From Caenimonas aquaedulcis (GTDB taxonomy: Bacteria > Pseudomonadota > Gammaproteobacteria > Burkholderiales > Burkholderiaceae_C): 64,000 nucleotides of DNA. Where the stretch lies: positions 4,120,618 through 4,184,617 of the forward strand of contig NZ_JADWYS010000001.1 of NCBI RefSeq assembly GCF_015831345.1, given 5' to 3'. The notes beneath the pieces are model-generated. The model ran no database searches and was not told the origin of the DNA. It saw nothing but the letters and a program-made list of their open reading frames with translations. A program made the position numbers and the translations under genes. Of this stretch, positions 1 through 8,306 are shown piece after piece (the stretch's first letter is position 1; each line of letters starts with the position of its first letter).

Positions 1-294
1 CTGGCCCCTGATGCGCTCCGCGAGCAGGGCGTGCAACCGGGGTTGCGCCTGCCGCAGCTCAGCCATGGACTTGCCCTGCAGCTGGTCCAGGAGGCGGTCC
101 TGCATCGCTTCGGCGCTCGCGACCACCTTGCTCGCGTGCTCGTGCGCCACCCGCAGCGAGCGGTTGACCCGCTGCTCGGGCACGTCGCTGGCCTCCCAGA
201 AGCGGTAGGCACCGAAAATGAGGTAGATGAACACCGGCACGGCGATGCTCAGGGCGCCCAGCAGTTTCAGGGACCGCAAGGGGTCAGGTTTCAT
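1..294 (-). CDS. Membrane-anchored sensor-type protein, N-terminal fragment
   Basis: The first 98 residues of a gene that runs off the left edge of the window. The start ATG at 294 is followed by a short charged N-terminus and one strong hydrophobic segment (about residues 9-33). A helical, charged, heptad-like extracytoplasmic stretch then begins around residue 36. This is the usual beginning of a single-spanning or Cache/PDC-type bacterial sensor (histidine kinase, diguanylate cyclase or chemoreceptor). No catalytic domain lies inside the window, so the output cannot be assigned. It follows the ABC ATPase gene in the same direction after 35 bp and might share its transcript. Confidence 0.6.
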   Translation of the reverse strand, partial: MKPDPLRSLKLLGALSIAVPVFIYLIFGAYRFWEASDVPEQRVNRSLRVAHEHASKVVASAEAMQDRLLDQLQGKSMAELRQAQPRLHALLAERIRGQ

Positions 295-329
295 TGCGCG
301 CGATCATAGCCCGCGCGGGGCATGCGCGC

Positions 330-1067
330 TCAGTCGTGCAGCGAGGACAGGAATTGCTTGAGCTCCGGCGTCTCCGGCGCGCCGAACAGCGCCTGCGGCG
401 TGCCCATCTCGTGCACGCGGCCCTGGTGCATGAAGATCACGCGGTCGCTCACCTTGCGCGCGAAGCTCATCTCGTGCGTCACCATGAGGAGGGTCATGCC
501 TTCCTCGGCCAGGCTCTCCACCACGCGCAGCACTTCGCCGACGAGCTCCGGGTCGAGCGCGCTCGTGATCTCGTCGCACAGCAGCACGGCGGGTTCCATC
601 GCGAGTGCGCGCGCGATCGCCACGCGCTGCTGCTGCCCGCCGGAGAGCTGCTCGGGCATCGCGTCGAACTTCTCGGCGAGGCCCACGCGATCGAGCAGTT
701 TCTTCGCGAGCTGCACGGCTTCCTCGGCGTTTTTCTTCTTCACGAGGGTGGGCGCCAGCATGATGTTGCGGCCCACCGAGAGGTGCGGGAAGAGGTTGAA
801 GCTCTGGAAGATCATGCCCACGCGCTGGCGCAGCTCGCGCATGGCGCCGGGGCTGTCGTGCAGCAGCGGCTTGCCGTCGACCGTCAGCGCGCCGTCCTGG
901 AAGGTCTCCAGCCCGTTGATGCAGCGCAGCAGCGTGCTCTTGCCCGAACCGCTCTTGCCGATGATGGCGATGACCTCGCCGCTTTCGACCTTCAGGTCGA
1001 TGCCCTTCAGGACTTCGTTCGTGCCGAAGGACTTGCGCAGGGCGGTGATTTCAACGACGGGACGCAT
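330..1067 (-). CDS. Polar amino acid ABC transporter, ATP-binding protein
   Basis: A 245-residue ATPase of the GlnQ/HisP type that powers uptake of a polar amino acid. Visible motifs are Walker [10 protein letters not shown] (37-45), the Q-loop Gln at 88, signature LSGGQ (141-145), Walker B with D165/E166, and the switch His at 198. I chose the ATG at 1067, where the family's normal N-terminus begins; upstream in-frame codons are low-complexity and lie inside the permease gene. The gene overlaps the end of the upstream permease by 17 bp, so translation is probably coupled. It is the last gene of the importer operon. The substrate cannot be read from this subunit. Confidence 0.95.
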   Translation of the reverse strand: MRPVVEITALRKSFGTNEVLKGIDLKVESGEVIAIIGKSGSGKSTLLRCINGLETFQDGALTVDGKPLLHDSPGAMRELRQRVGMIFQSFNLFPHLSVGRNIMLAPTLVKKKNAEEAVQLAKKLLDRVGLAEKFDAMPEQLSGGQQQRVAIARALAMEPAVLLCDEITSALDPELVGEVLRVVESLAEEGMTLLMVTHEMSFARKVSDRVIFMHQGRVHEMGTPQALFGAPETPELKQFLSSLHD

Positions 1068-1704
1068 TGATTTTTCCCTCGAGGATCTTGGCGTAGAAGC
1101 TGATGGGGTAGCACAGCGCGAAGTACAGCAGCGCGACGCAGCTGTACACGACGAAGGGCTTGAAGGTCGCATTGGTGATCATGGTGCCGGCCTTCGTGAG
1201 CTCCACGAAGCCGATGACGGACGCGAGCGCCGTGCCCTTGATCACCTGCACGAGGAAGCCGACCGTCGGCGGGATGGCGATGCGCGAGGCTTGCGGCAGC
1301 ACCACGTGACGCAGTTGCTCGCCGAAGTTCAGCGCGAGGCTCTGCGCGGCTTCCCACTGGCCCCTCGGGATGGAGGCGACGCATCCGCGCCAGATCTCGG
1401 TGAGGAAGGCGCTGGTGTAGAGCGTGAGCGCGAGCGCCGCGGCGACCCAGGGCGAGGTGTTGATGCCGAAGAGCGCGATGCCGAAGTAGGCGAGAAAGAG
1501 TTGCATCAGCAGCGGCGTGCCCTGGAACAGCTGCACGTAGCCGCCGACGAAGCGATGCGCCCAGACGGAGGGCGTCAGGCGCAGGACGAGGAGCGCGAGG
1601 CCGACGAGCCCGCCGCCGATGAAGGCGATGAGCGACAGCGCGACCGTCCAGCGGCCGGCCTGCAGCAGGTTGCGGAAGATGTCCCAGACGGTGAATTCGA
1701 CCAT
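1051..1704 (-). CDS. Polar amino acid ABC transporter permease 1
   Basis: A 217-residue inner-membrane permease of the HisMQ/GlnP family. It has about five hydrophobic helices and the cytoplasmic EAA loop (starts near residue 118, [14 protein letters not shown]) that docks on the ATPase. The length is normal for the family. It lies 7 bp downstream of the sister permease and overlaps the ATPase gene, so the two permeases probably form a heterodimer. Nothing in the sequence suggests damage. Confidence 0.93.
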   Translation of the reverse strand: MVEFTVWDIFRNLLQAGRWTVALSLIAFIGGGLVGLALLVLRLTPSVWAHRFVGGYVQLFQGTPLLMQLFLAYFGIALFGINTSPWVAAALALTLYTSAFLTEIWRGCVASIPRGQWEAAQSLALNFGEQLRHVVLPQASRIAIPPTVGFLVQVIKGTALASVIGFVELTKAGTMITNATFKPFVVYSCVALLYFALCYPISFYAKILEGKINASRR

Positions 1705-1711
1705 TGCGCCC

Positions 1712-2374
1712 TCACCTGCCGAAGAGGAAGCGCGGGCCGAGCCAGTTCAGCAGCTTGCGCACGCCGATGGCCAGCAGGAGGTAGATGCCCGTCGCGATCA
1801 GGAAGGCTTCGAACGCGCGGAAGTTGCGGCTCTGGATCAGGTTGGCCGCGTAGCTCAGTTCCTCGGTGGAGATCTGCCCGCAGACAGCCGAGCCGAGCAT
1901 CACGATGATGATCTGGCTCACGAGCGCCGGCCACACCTTGCGCAGCGCGGGCGGCAGCACCACGCGCATGAAGACCTGCGCATGCGTCATCGCCAGGCTC
2001 TGGGCCGCCTCGATCTGTCCGCGCGGTGTCGCCTCGATGCCGGCGCGAATGATCTCTGCCGCGTACGCGCCGAGGTTGACCACCATCGCGATGATCGATG
2101 CGACCTCGGGCGACAGCTTCACGCCCATGGCGGGCAGGCCGAAGAACACGAAGAACAGCTGCACGATGAAGGGCGTGTTGCGGATCAACTCCACATAGGT
2201 GCCCACCACGACGCGCAGCCACGTCGCGCCGTACGTGCGTGCCCAGGCGCAGGCCACGCCCGCCGCGACGCCGACGACGGCCGACACGAAGGTCAGCCCG
2301 AGCGTCCACGCCACGCCCTTGAGCAGCATCGGCCACTGCGAGAGGACGGCGAGGAAGTCGAAGGCGACGCGCAT
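1712..2374 (-). CDS. Polar amino acid ABC transporter permease 2
   Basis: A 220-residue permease of the same family as its downstream neighbour. It has an EAA loop near residue 122 (EAAQSLAMTHAQVF) and several predicted membrane helices (for example around 22-44 and 70-86). It starts 12 bp after the binding-protein gene. Having two related permeases side by side is the standard arrangement of His/Gln/Arg-type importers. Substrate specificity is not visible here. Confidence 0.93.
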   Translation of the reverse strand: MRVAFDFLAVLSQWPMLLKGVAWTLGLTFVSAVVGVAAGVACAWARTYGATWLRVVVGTYVELIRNTPFIVQLFFVFFGLPAMGVKLSPEVASIIAMVVNLGAYAAEIIRAGIEATPRGQIEAAQSLAMTHAQVFMRVVLPPALRKVWPALVSQIIIVMLGSAVCGQISTEELSYAANLIQSRNFRAFEAFLIATGIYLLLAIGVRKLLNWLGPRFLFGR

Positions 2375-2386
2375 GGCGCAGGGCGA

Positions 2387-3181
2387 TCAGTTCGGCAGGT
2401 CGCCGGCCGGGCGGCCGAGCCACTTCACGGACATCTTGTCGATGTCGCCGTTCTTCTTGGCCTCGGCGAGGATCTCGTTGACCTTTAGGCGCAGCTTGTC
2501 CTCGCCCTTGCCCACGCCGATGAAGTTCGGCGAGTCCTTCAGCACGAACTTGTATTCGGTGCCCAGCTGCGGGTTCTTGGCCATCATGTTGCCCGCGACC
2601 TGCGCGCTGGTGGCGACGAGTTGCGTCTGGCCGGCGACGAAGGCGGACACCGTGGAGTTGTTGTCCTCGAAGCGGCGCAGCTCGGTGGTGGGCGGCGCGA
2701 CCTTGGTGAGTTCGGCATCGTCGACGGAACCGCGCGTGACGGAGATCGACTTGCCGGCGAGGTCGGCGGGCGCCTTCACCGTCATCGTCTTCGGGCCGAA
2801 CACGGCGATGAAGAAGGGCGAGTAGGCGGAAGTGAAGTCGATCACCTTCTCGCGCTCGGGGTTCTTGCCGAGGGTGGAGATCACGAGGTCCGCCTTCTTG
2901 GTCTGCAGGTAGGCGATGCGGTTGGCGGTGGTCACGGGCAGCAGTTCCACCTTCACGCCGAGCTTGGCGGCGATGTAGTTGGCCATGTCGATGTCCAGGC
3001 CCTGGGGCTTCAGGTCCGTGCCGACGAAGCCGTACGGCGGGAAGTCCGTGGGGATCGCGATCTTGATTTCCTTCGCCTTCATCACGTCGTCGAGCGCGGT
3101 CTGCGCCTGCGCGGTGAGCGTGGTGCCGCCGAGCGCGGCGGCTGCGAGGGCGAGGGTGAAGAGGCGCTTGCCGGGGTTCAT
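2387..3181 (-). CDS. Amino acid ABC transporter substrate-binding protein
   Basis: A 264-residue periplasmic binding protein of the SBP_bac_3 family. The N-terminus has a basic start, a hydrophobic core and an AQA cleavage site near residue 26, so it is exported by Sec. The mature protein opens with the family-typical stretch around IAIPTDFPPYGF and later has TSAYSPFF and ADLAGKSISVTRGS-like motifs of the two-lobed fold. Its ATG overlaps the stop of the upstream gntR gene by 4 bp (ATGA), which makes it the first structural gene of the operon. The ligand is probably a polar or hydrophobic amino acid, but the sequence does not settle it. Confidence 0.93.
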   Translation of the reverse strand: MNPGKRLFTLALAAAALGGTTLTAQAQTALDDVMKAKEIKIAIPTDFPPYGFVGTDLKPQGLDIDMANYIAAKLGVKVELLPVTTANRIAYLQTKKADLVISTLGKNPEREKVIDFTSAYSPFFIAVFGPKTMTVKAPADLAGKSISVTRGSVDDAELTKVAPPTTELRRFEDNNSTVSAFVAGQTQLVATSAQVAGNMMAKNPQLGTEYKFVLKDSPNFIGVGKGEDKLRLKVNEILAEAKKNGDIDKMSVKWLGRPAGDLPN

Positions 3182-3930
3182 AAGACTTCTCCTAGGTAGG
3201 TGGAACGGGTGGACCGCGTCTTGCGGGCCGGGGATGGATCCTTGCCACGCAACTCCCGTGCCTTGCCCATGGGGGCGAGGGCGTCGCGCAGTTTCGACAG
3301 CGGGTCGGCGTCGCCGGGCATCTGCAGCTTGAGTTGCCAGGTGGAGAGGTGGGCGGCCATGAGCTGCTCGGCCTTCTTCAGCTCCCCTGCTTCGAGCGCG
3401 GCCACGATGTCCACGTGTTCCGAGCACGACTGCGCGGCGTCTTCCGGCGTCTGGTAGCGCATCGCGATGAGGGTGGTGCGGGCGGTGAAGTCGCGCAGGG
3501 TCTCGGCCAGCAGCGAGTTGCCCAGGCATTCCGCCAGGCACACATGGAAGTCGCCGAGCAGGAAGCTGCGGGCGCCCACGTCGCTGCCCTTGATGGCCGC
3601 CTTCTGCCGCGCCAGGTGAGCACGCAGGCGCGTGATCTCGGGCTTGTCGACTTTCTTCGTCGTGCGGATGAGGCCGGTTTCGATGACGCGGCGCGCTTCG
3701 AAAGCTTCGCGCGCTTCGTCCTGCGAGGGCTCGACCACGTACCAGCCGCGCCGCGCGCTGACGGTGACGATGCCGCGCGCGGCGAGCCGCGTGAGCGCCT
3801 CGCGCACGATGGTGCGGCTGCAGTCGAACAGCATCGCGAGCTGCTGCTCGCCGAGCCGCGAACCGGGCTCCAGTTTGCGCGCCATGACGGCTTCGAGGAT
3901 GCGGTCGCTGATCTCGGAGGAAGTGGCCAT
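3178..3930 (-). CDS. GntR-family (FCD) transcriptional regulator
   Basis: A 250-residue regulator. The N-terminal winged helix-turn-helix (about 1-75, containing SRTIVREALTRLAARG) is followed by an all-helical FCD ligand domain (about 85-225) that includes the metal-ligand-type His residues of the family. It is the promoter-proximal gene of the amino acid importer operon and overlaps the binding-protein gene by ATGA, so it probably controls its own operon in response to the transported compound or a derivative. Just upstream lie TGTATA and TATACA half-sites that could be its operator. Confidence 0.93.
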   Translation of the reverse strand: MATSSEISDRILEAVMARKLEPGSRLGEQQLAMLFDCSRTIVREALTRLAARGIVTVSARRGWYVVEPSQDEAREAFEARRVIETGLIRTTKKVDKPEITRLRAHLARQKAAIKGSDVGARSFLLGDFHVCLAECLGNSLLAETLRDFTARTTLIAMRYQTPEDAAQSCSEHVDIVAALEAGELKKAEQLMAAHLSTWQLKLQMPGDADPLSKLRDALAPMGKARELRGKDPSPARKTRSTRSTYLGEVL

Positions 3931-3934
3931 GAAT

Positions 3935-3970
3935 CAATGTATAGCAGTTGCCGTGCCACTGGTATACAAG
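3935..3970 (-). promoter_or_regulatory. Putative GntR operator and promoter of the importer operon
   Basis: Between the gntR start and the repeat element the sequence holds TGTATA (3938-3943) and TATACA (3963-3968) as an inverted pair. The second site sits in the near-palindrome GGTATACAAG. GTATAC-centred sites are typical for FCD-type GntR proteins. A TATACA hexamer on the minus strand (3943-3938) could serve as -10. No good -35 is spaced correctly. The role is inferred from position and motif only. Confidence 0.4.
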
Positions 3971-4044
3971 ACTTGCGCACCAAAATTGGGGGTTTCCCGG
4001 GGGTGGGTGCACCACGGCGGGGCGAGGTGGTGCATGTGGGGCGT

Positions 4045-4182
4045 TTTGAACGCAGAGAGCGCAGAGGTTTCGCAGAGGACGCAGAGGAAATGCAGGAAGA
4101 AATCCAAGGGAATCTTCAATTCATTGGATTCGGTCTTCCTCTGCGTCCTCTGCGGAACCTTCGCGTCCTCTGCGTTCAAAAG
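4045..4182. repeat. Imperfect long inverted repeat of CGCAGAGG units
   Basis: Two arms of about 46 bp (4045-4090 and 4137-4182) are inverted copies with only a few mismatches. Each is built from reiterated CGCAGAGG/GACGCAGAGG units and flanked by TTTTGAACG. The spacer is about 46 bp. Transcribed from either strand it would form a long hairpin. Similar CTCTGCG-rich palindromes are, as I recall, scattered through many unrelated bacterial genomes. It lies in the 272-bp gap between the gntR promoter and the end of the hydratase gene and has no coding potential that I can support. Confidence 0.85.
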
Positions 4183-4202
4183 ACGGAGGCGCGCCCCAAA
4201 AA

Positions 4203-4964
4203 TCAGAACCGCAGTTCCACCAGCCCGATCCCGGCCAGTTGAGCCTGCACATGCGCACCCTCCGGAGCGAACAGCATACCGGTGCACGACCCCGTCGTGA
4301 CCACCTGTCCCGCACGCAAGGGCGCGCCGCGCTGCACGCAGTGCCACGCGAGCCAGGAGAGCAGGCGCCAGATGTCGGCGGCGGGGTTGGCGCCGCGTGT
4401 CACCGCCACGGGCTGGCCGTCGAAGGCGAGGTAGGCCTCCACGACGCGCAGGTCCACGTCGTCCGGCACCAGCGTCGAAGGGGCTCCGAGCACCATGCCC
4501 CCATGGCTTTGCAGGTCCGCCAGCTGGGCGAGCGGGGTGCTGTCGCGCCAATCGGCCAGGCGCGTCTCCACGACTTCGATCGCGGGGAGCACTTCGCCGA
4601 TGGCGGCGCGTACGGTCGCGGCGTCGGGCGGGCCGTCGCGCGGCACGAGGTCGTGCGCGAGGCGCACCGCGACTTCCAGCTCGATGCCGCGCATGCGCCA
4701 CGGCGGCCCGGCGAGCGTGATGCCGCTGGAGAAGAATCCGGCCGCCGGCAGCGGCGCGCAATTCGGCTCCTGGTCGAGGCCCTTCGCGCCGACCTTCCAG
4801 CCCCCGATGGGGCCGAGCGACGCGAGCGTGGCGTCCTGCACGCGGAAGGCCGTGTCGCGATCCGGCGGTGTCGCCTCCGCGTGGGGGACCGCGGTGGATC
4901 CCTTGTGCGTGGCGGCGAGGCGGCGGCCCAGCGCGGCGGGATCGAAAGCGGAGGGTGGGGTCAT
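4203..4964 (-). CDS. 2-keto-4-pentenoate hydratase / FAH-family protein
   Basis: A 253-residue protein of the fumarylacetoacetate hydrolase superfamily, closest in style to 2-oxopent-4-enoate hydratases and 4-oxalocrotonate decarboxylases. Supporting stretches are GGWKVGAKG (about 50-58), the metal-site region GIELEVAVRLA (about 86-96), and a C-terminal TTGSCTGML-type loop. Such enzymes add water to, or decarboxylate, dienoate intermediates of meta-cleavage pathways using a divalent metal. Its ATG overlaps the amidase stop (ATGA). No ring-cleavage genes are nearby, so the physiological substrate is open. Confidence 0.82.
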   Translation of the reverse strand: MTPPSAFDPAALGRRLAATHKGSTAVPHAEATPPDRDTAFRVQDATLASLGPIGGWKVGAKGLDQEPNCAPLPAAGFFSSGITLAGPPWRMRGIELEVAVRLAHDLVPRDGPPDAATVRAAIGEVLPAIEVVETRLADWRDSTPLAQLADLQSHGGMVLGAPSTLVPDDVDLRVVEAYLAFDGQPVAVTRGANPAADIWRLLSWLAWHCVQRGAPLRAGQVVTTGSCTGMLFAPEGAHVQAQLAGIGLVELRF

Positions 4965-6379
4965 GGCGCCGCCATCGTAGGGGGAGGTTCCGGCGGCCAC
5001 ACGGCCTCCGGCGGAAAGGCCTGCTCCCACCTGTGGGCAAATGCGAGCAGCGAGGCATCGGCGCCGCGCGGCCCGACGAGCTGAAAACCGACCGGCAAGC
5101 CCCCGGCGAAGCCGCCGGGCAGCGCGATGGCCGGCAGGCCCGCGGCGTTGACGAAGGCCGTGAAGATCGCGTGGCCCCGCGGCCCGGCGGGCCGTCCGGC
5201 GATCAGCGCGGGATGCGTCTCGCCCAGCGGCCAGGGCGGCGCGGCGGTGGCAGGGGTGAGGATGAAGTCGTGCGCGGAGAACACGTCGACCAGCCGCGCC
5301 TGCAAGGTGCGCACGGCGGCAAGTGCATCGAAGAGCGCCGTGGCGGACAGGCCGGCGCCATGCGCCGCGTTCGCGCGCGCGGCGGCGCCGCAGCGTTCGA
5401 GGTCCACGGGCTGCGTGCCGCGCTGCCCCAGTTCCGGAAAGCGCGACGCATCGGCCAGCATCCACGCGAGGCCCGCGTTCGACAACGACGGCCACGCGTC
5501 GTTGACCGCTTCGGACCATCCCACGCCGGCGACCTCGGTCACGGCGTGCCCCATCGATGCGAATTGCGAAGCCGCGCGTTCGACGGCCGCTGCGATCCCC
5601 GCATCGACCGGATGATCCGCGAACGTGCGCACGAAGAGGAGGCGGACAGGGCCATGCGTTTCATCGGTTGCACCGGGCGGCACCATCGCATGCGCGAACG
5701 CCTGCACGTCCGCCACGCGGCGGGCCATCAGCCCCGGCTGCTCGAAGTGCAGGAAGATCTCCGGCAGGCCGCCGCCGCGCGCGAGCCAGTCCGCGCCAGG
5801 CTTGAAGCCGACCACGCCGGTGTGGGAGGCGGGCCGGCGTGTCGAGCCCCCTCCGTCGGTCGCGAGCGCGAGCGGTCCCATGCCGCACGCGACGGCGGCC
5901 GCTGCGCCGCCTGAAGAGCCACCCGGTGTGCGCGCCAGGTTCCACGGGTTGCGCGTGGCGCCGGCAAGGAGGTTTTCGGTGACGCCTTGCAGCGCGAACT
6001 CGGGCAGCATCGTCTTGCCGAAGATCACCGCCCCGGTGGCGCGCAGCCTGGCGACGGGCAACTCGTCCTGCGGCGCGATGAAGCCTTCCAGCAACCGGCT
6101 GCCCCAGGTGGTGGGCATGCCGGCGGCGTGCAGGTTGTCCTTCAGGCTCACGGGCACGCCGTCCAGCGGACTCAACGGTTGGCCGCGGGACCAGCGCGCT
6201 GCGCTCTCGCGCGCGGACGCCAACGCGCCGGCGGCGTCCACGTGCAGCATCGCGTTGACCGCGCCCTGGCATGCGGCCACGCGCGCGAGGCAGGCGTGCA
6301 AGGCATCCACCGGGTCGAAATCGCGCCGGCGGTAGCCGTCGCTCAGCGCCAGCGCGCCCAGGCGCCAGAGGTCGGTCAT
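4961..6379 (-). CDS. Amidase-signature family amidase
   Basis: A 472-residue amidase. The Ser-cisSer-Lys triad is visible: Lys80 in VSLKDNL, the GGSSGG motif (153-158), and the nucleophile Ser179 in the DGGGS stretch. The family hydrolyses carboxamides or acts on related C-N bonds. The start at 6379 lies just after a purine-rich GGAAATGGAGA region that can serve as ribosome binding site. It is transcribed away from the acyl-CoA ligase and overlaps the hydratase gene downstream, so the two probably work in one degradation route, although no substrate is evident. Confidence 0.9.
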   Translation of the reverse strand: MTDLWRLGALALSDGYRRRDFDPVDALHACLARVAACQGAVNAMLHVDAAGALASARESAARWSRGQPLSPLDGVPVSLKDNLHAAGMPTTWGSRLLEGFIAPQDELPVARLRATGAVIFGKTMLPEFALQGVTENLLAGATRNPWNLARTPGGSSGGAAAAVACGMGPLALATDGGGSTRRPASHTGVVGFKPGADWLARGGGLPEIFLHFEQPGLMARRVADVQAFAHAMVPPGATDETHGPVRLLFVRTFADHPVDAGIAAAVERAASQFASMGHAVTEVAGVGWSEAVNDAWPSLSNAGLAWMLADASRFPELGQRGTQPVDLERCGAAARANAAHGAGLSATALFDALAAVRTLQARLVDVFSAHDFILTPATAAPPWPLGETHPALIAGRPAGPRGHAIFTAFVNAAGLPAIALPGGFAGGLPVGFQLVGPRGADASLLAFAHRWEQAFPPEAVWPPEPPPTMAAP

Positions 6380-6502
6380 GCGGTCTCCATTTCCGTGCCG
6401 ATGATATCGGCGCGCGATCGGCGCGCGGCCCGGCGTCGCCAAAGCGACCGCGTTGGGGCCATCCCTGATGCACCGCATCAGGCGCAGGGATAGGCTGGCC
6501 CC

Positions 6503-8191
6503 ATGCAACGCCCGCACTACAAATTCTGGCCACGTCGCCTGCCGCACGCGATCACGCCGCCCGCCACCTCGCTCTGGGACAACCTCGACACCAGCGCCCG
6601 CCGTTACCCGGACAAGGCCGCGCTGGTCTTCTTCGGGCGTACCGTCACCTACCGGCAACTGCGCGAGCAGGCCGAGCGCCTCGCGGCCCGGCTGCACGCA
6701 CTGGGCGTGCGCAAGGGCGACCGCGTCATGCTCGACATGCAGAACTGCCCGCAGCTCGTCATCGCGCACTTCGCGATCCTGCGCGCCAACGCGGTGGTGG
6801 TGCCGGTCAACCCGATGAACCGCGCGCAGGAGCTGCAGCATTACATCGACGACCCGGACGCGAAAGTCGCCATCACCACCTCCGACCTCGCCGCGGAGGT
6901 CGCGAAAGCCAGCGATGCGCTGCCGCAGGGCAGGCGCCTCGCGCACCTCATCGTCACGCAGTTCGCGGACGCCTTCGATGCGGACGGAGAGGAGGCGCGC
7001 GCGATGCCCGCCGCATGGCGCGACTGGCTGCTCACGCCGCACCCGCTGCCGGCGTTCGCGGGCGGCGAAGCCATCCGCTGGACCGATGCGCTGGACATCG
7101 CGGCGCCGCCGCCCGCGCTGGACGTCGGTCCGTCCGACATGGCCGTGCTGCCCTACACCAGCGGCACCACCGGCCTGCCCAAGGGCTGCATGCACCTGCA
7201 CTCGAGCATCATGCACAACGCGGTGTCGAGCGCGACCTGGGGCAACGGCACGTCCGAGAACGTCACGCTGCTGGTCGTGCCGATGTTCCACATCACCGGC
7301 ATGGTGAGCGTGATGCACGCGAGCATCTACATGGCCGCGACGCTCGTCGTGATGCCGCGCTGGGACCGCGACCTCGCGGGCCGCCTCATCTCGCGCCACC
7401 GCGTGACGACCTGGACGAACATCCCGACGATGGTGATCGACCTGATGGGCAGCCCGAGCTTCGGCGAGTACGACCTCTCCAGCATCGTGCACATCGGCGG
7501 CGGCGGCGCGGCGATGCCGCAGGCGGTGGCGCAGCGCCTGCTCGAGCAGTTCGGCCTGCGCTACGTGGAAGGCTACGGGCTCACCGAGACCGCGGCGCCC
7601 TCGCACAGCAACCCGCCCGACGACCCGAAGCAGCAGTGCCTGGGCATACCCTTCATGGGCTGCGATTCGCGCGTCGTCGACCCCGACACGCTGCAGGAAG
7701 TGCCGGTGGGCGAGCAGGGCGAGATCATCACGCACGGCCCCATGGTGTTCGCGGGCTACTGGAAGCGGCCGGAAGCCACCGCGGCCGCGTTCATCGAGTT
7801 CGAGGGCAAGCGCTTCTTCCGCTCCGGCGACCTCGGCCGCATGGATGCCGACGGCTACTTCTTCCTCACCGACCGGCTCAAGCGGATGATCAACGCGTCC
7901 GGCTTCAAGGTCTGGCCGGCCGAGGTGGAAGCGCTCATGTTCCGCCACCCGGCCATCCAGGAAGCGTGCGTGATCGCCGCCAGGGATGCGTACCGCGGCG
8001 AGACGGTTAAGGCGGTGGTGGTGCTGCGGGCCTCGCACAAGGGGCAGGTGAGCGAGCAGGACGTGATCGACTGGTGCCGCGAGAACATGGCCGTCTACAA
8101 GGTGCCGCGAATTGTCCAGTTCGCCGACGCGCTGCCCAAGAGCGGCAGCGGCAAGGTGATGTGGCGCACCCTCCAGGAGGCGGAAGGCTGA
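6503..8191 (+). CDS. Long-chain-type acyl-CoA ligase (AMP-binding)
   Basis: A 562-residue ANL-superfamily enzyme that activates a carboxylic acid with ATP to an acyl-AMP and then to an acyl-CoA. Motifs include the P-loop YTSGTTGLPKG near residue 217, the A5 motif YGLTETA (about 357), GYWKRPEAT, the RSGDLGRMD motif and the C-terminal hinge/lysine region (PKSGSGKV near 548). The length fits medium- and long-chain fatty acid-CoA ligases. It is divergent from the amidase, with 123 bp between the starts. The acid it uses is not deducible from the sequence. Confidence 0.9.
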   Translation: MQRPHYKFWPRRLPHAITPPATSLWDNLDTSARRYPDKAALVFFGRTVTYRQLREQAERLAARLHALGVRKGDRVMLDMQNCPQLVIAHFAILRANAVVVPVNPMNRAQELQHYIDDPDAKVAITTSDLAAEVAKASDALPQGRRLAHLIVTQFADAFDADGEEARAMPAAWRDWLLTPHPLPAFAGGEAIRWTDALDIAAPPPALDVGPSDMAVLPYTSGTTGLPKGCMHLHSSIMHNAVSSATWGNGTSENVTLLVVPMFHITGMVSVMHASIYMAATLVVMPRWDRDLAGRLISRHRVTTWTNIPTMVIDLMGSPSFGEYDLSSIVHIGGGGAAMPQAVAQRLLEQFGLRYVEGYGLTETAAPSHSNPPDDPKQQCLGIPFMGCDSRVVDPDTLQEVPVGEQGEIITHGPMVFAGYWKRPEATAAAFIEFEGKRFFRSGDLGRMDADGYFFLTDRLKRMINASGFKVWPAEVEALMFRHPAIQEACVIAARDAYRGETVKAVVVLRASHKGQVSEQDVIDWCRENMAVYKVPRIVQFADALPKSGSGKVMWRTLQEAEG

Positions 8192-8306
8192 CCGCCGTGA
8201 AATAGGTCCGTGGGGCCAGCTCGGCTGTCGGTCTCCTCCTACACGAGGGCGGAAGGTTTGCGAATAGCATCGGGCGCATTCTGTCTCTGAGCCATTCCAC
8301 GATTCG

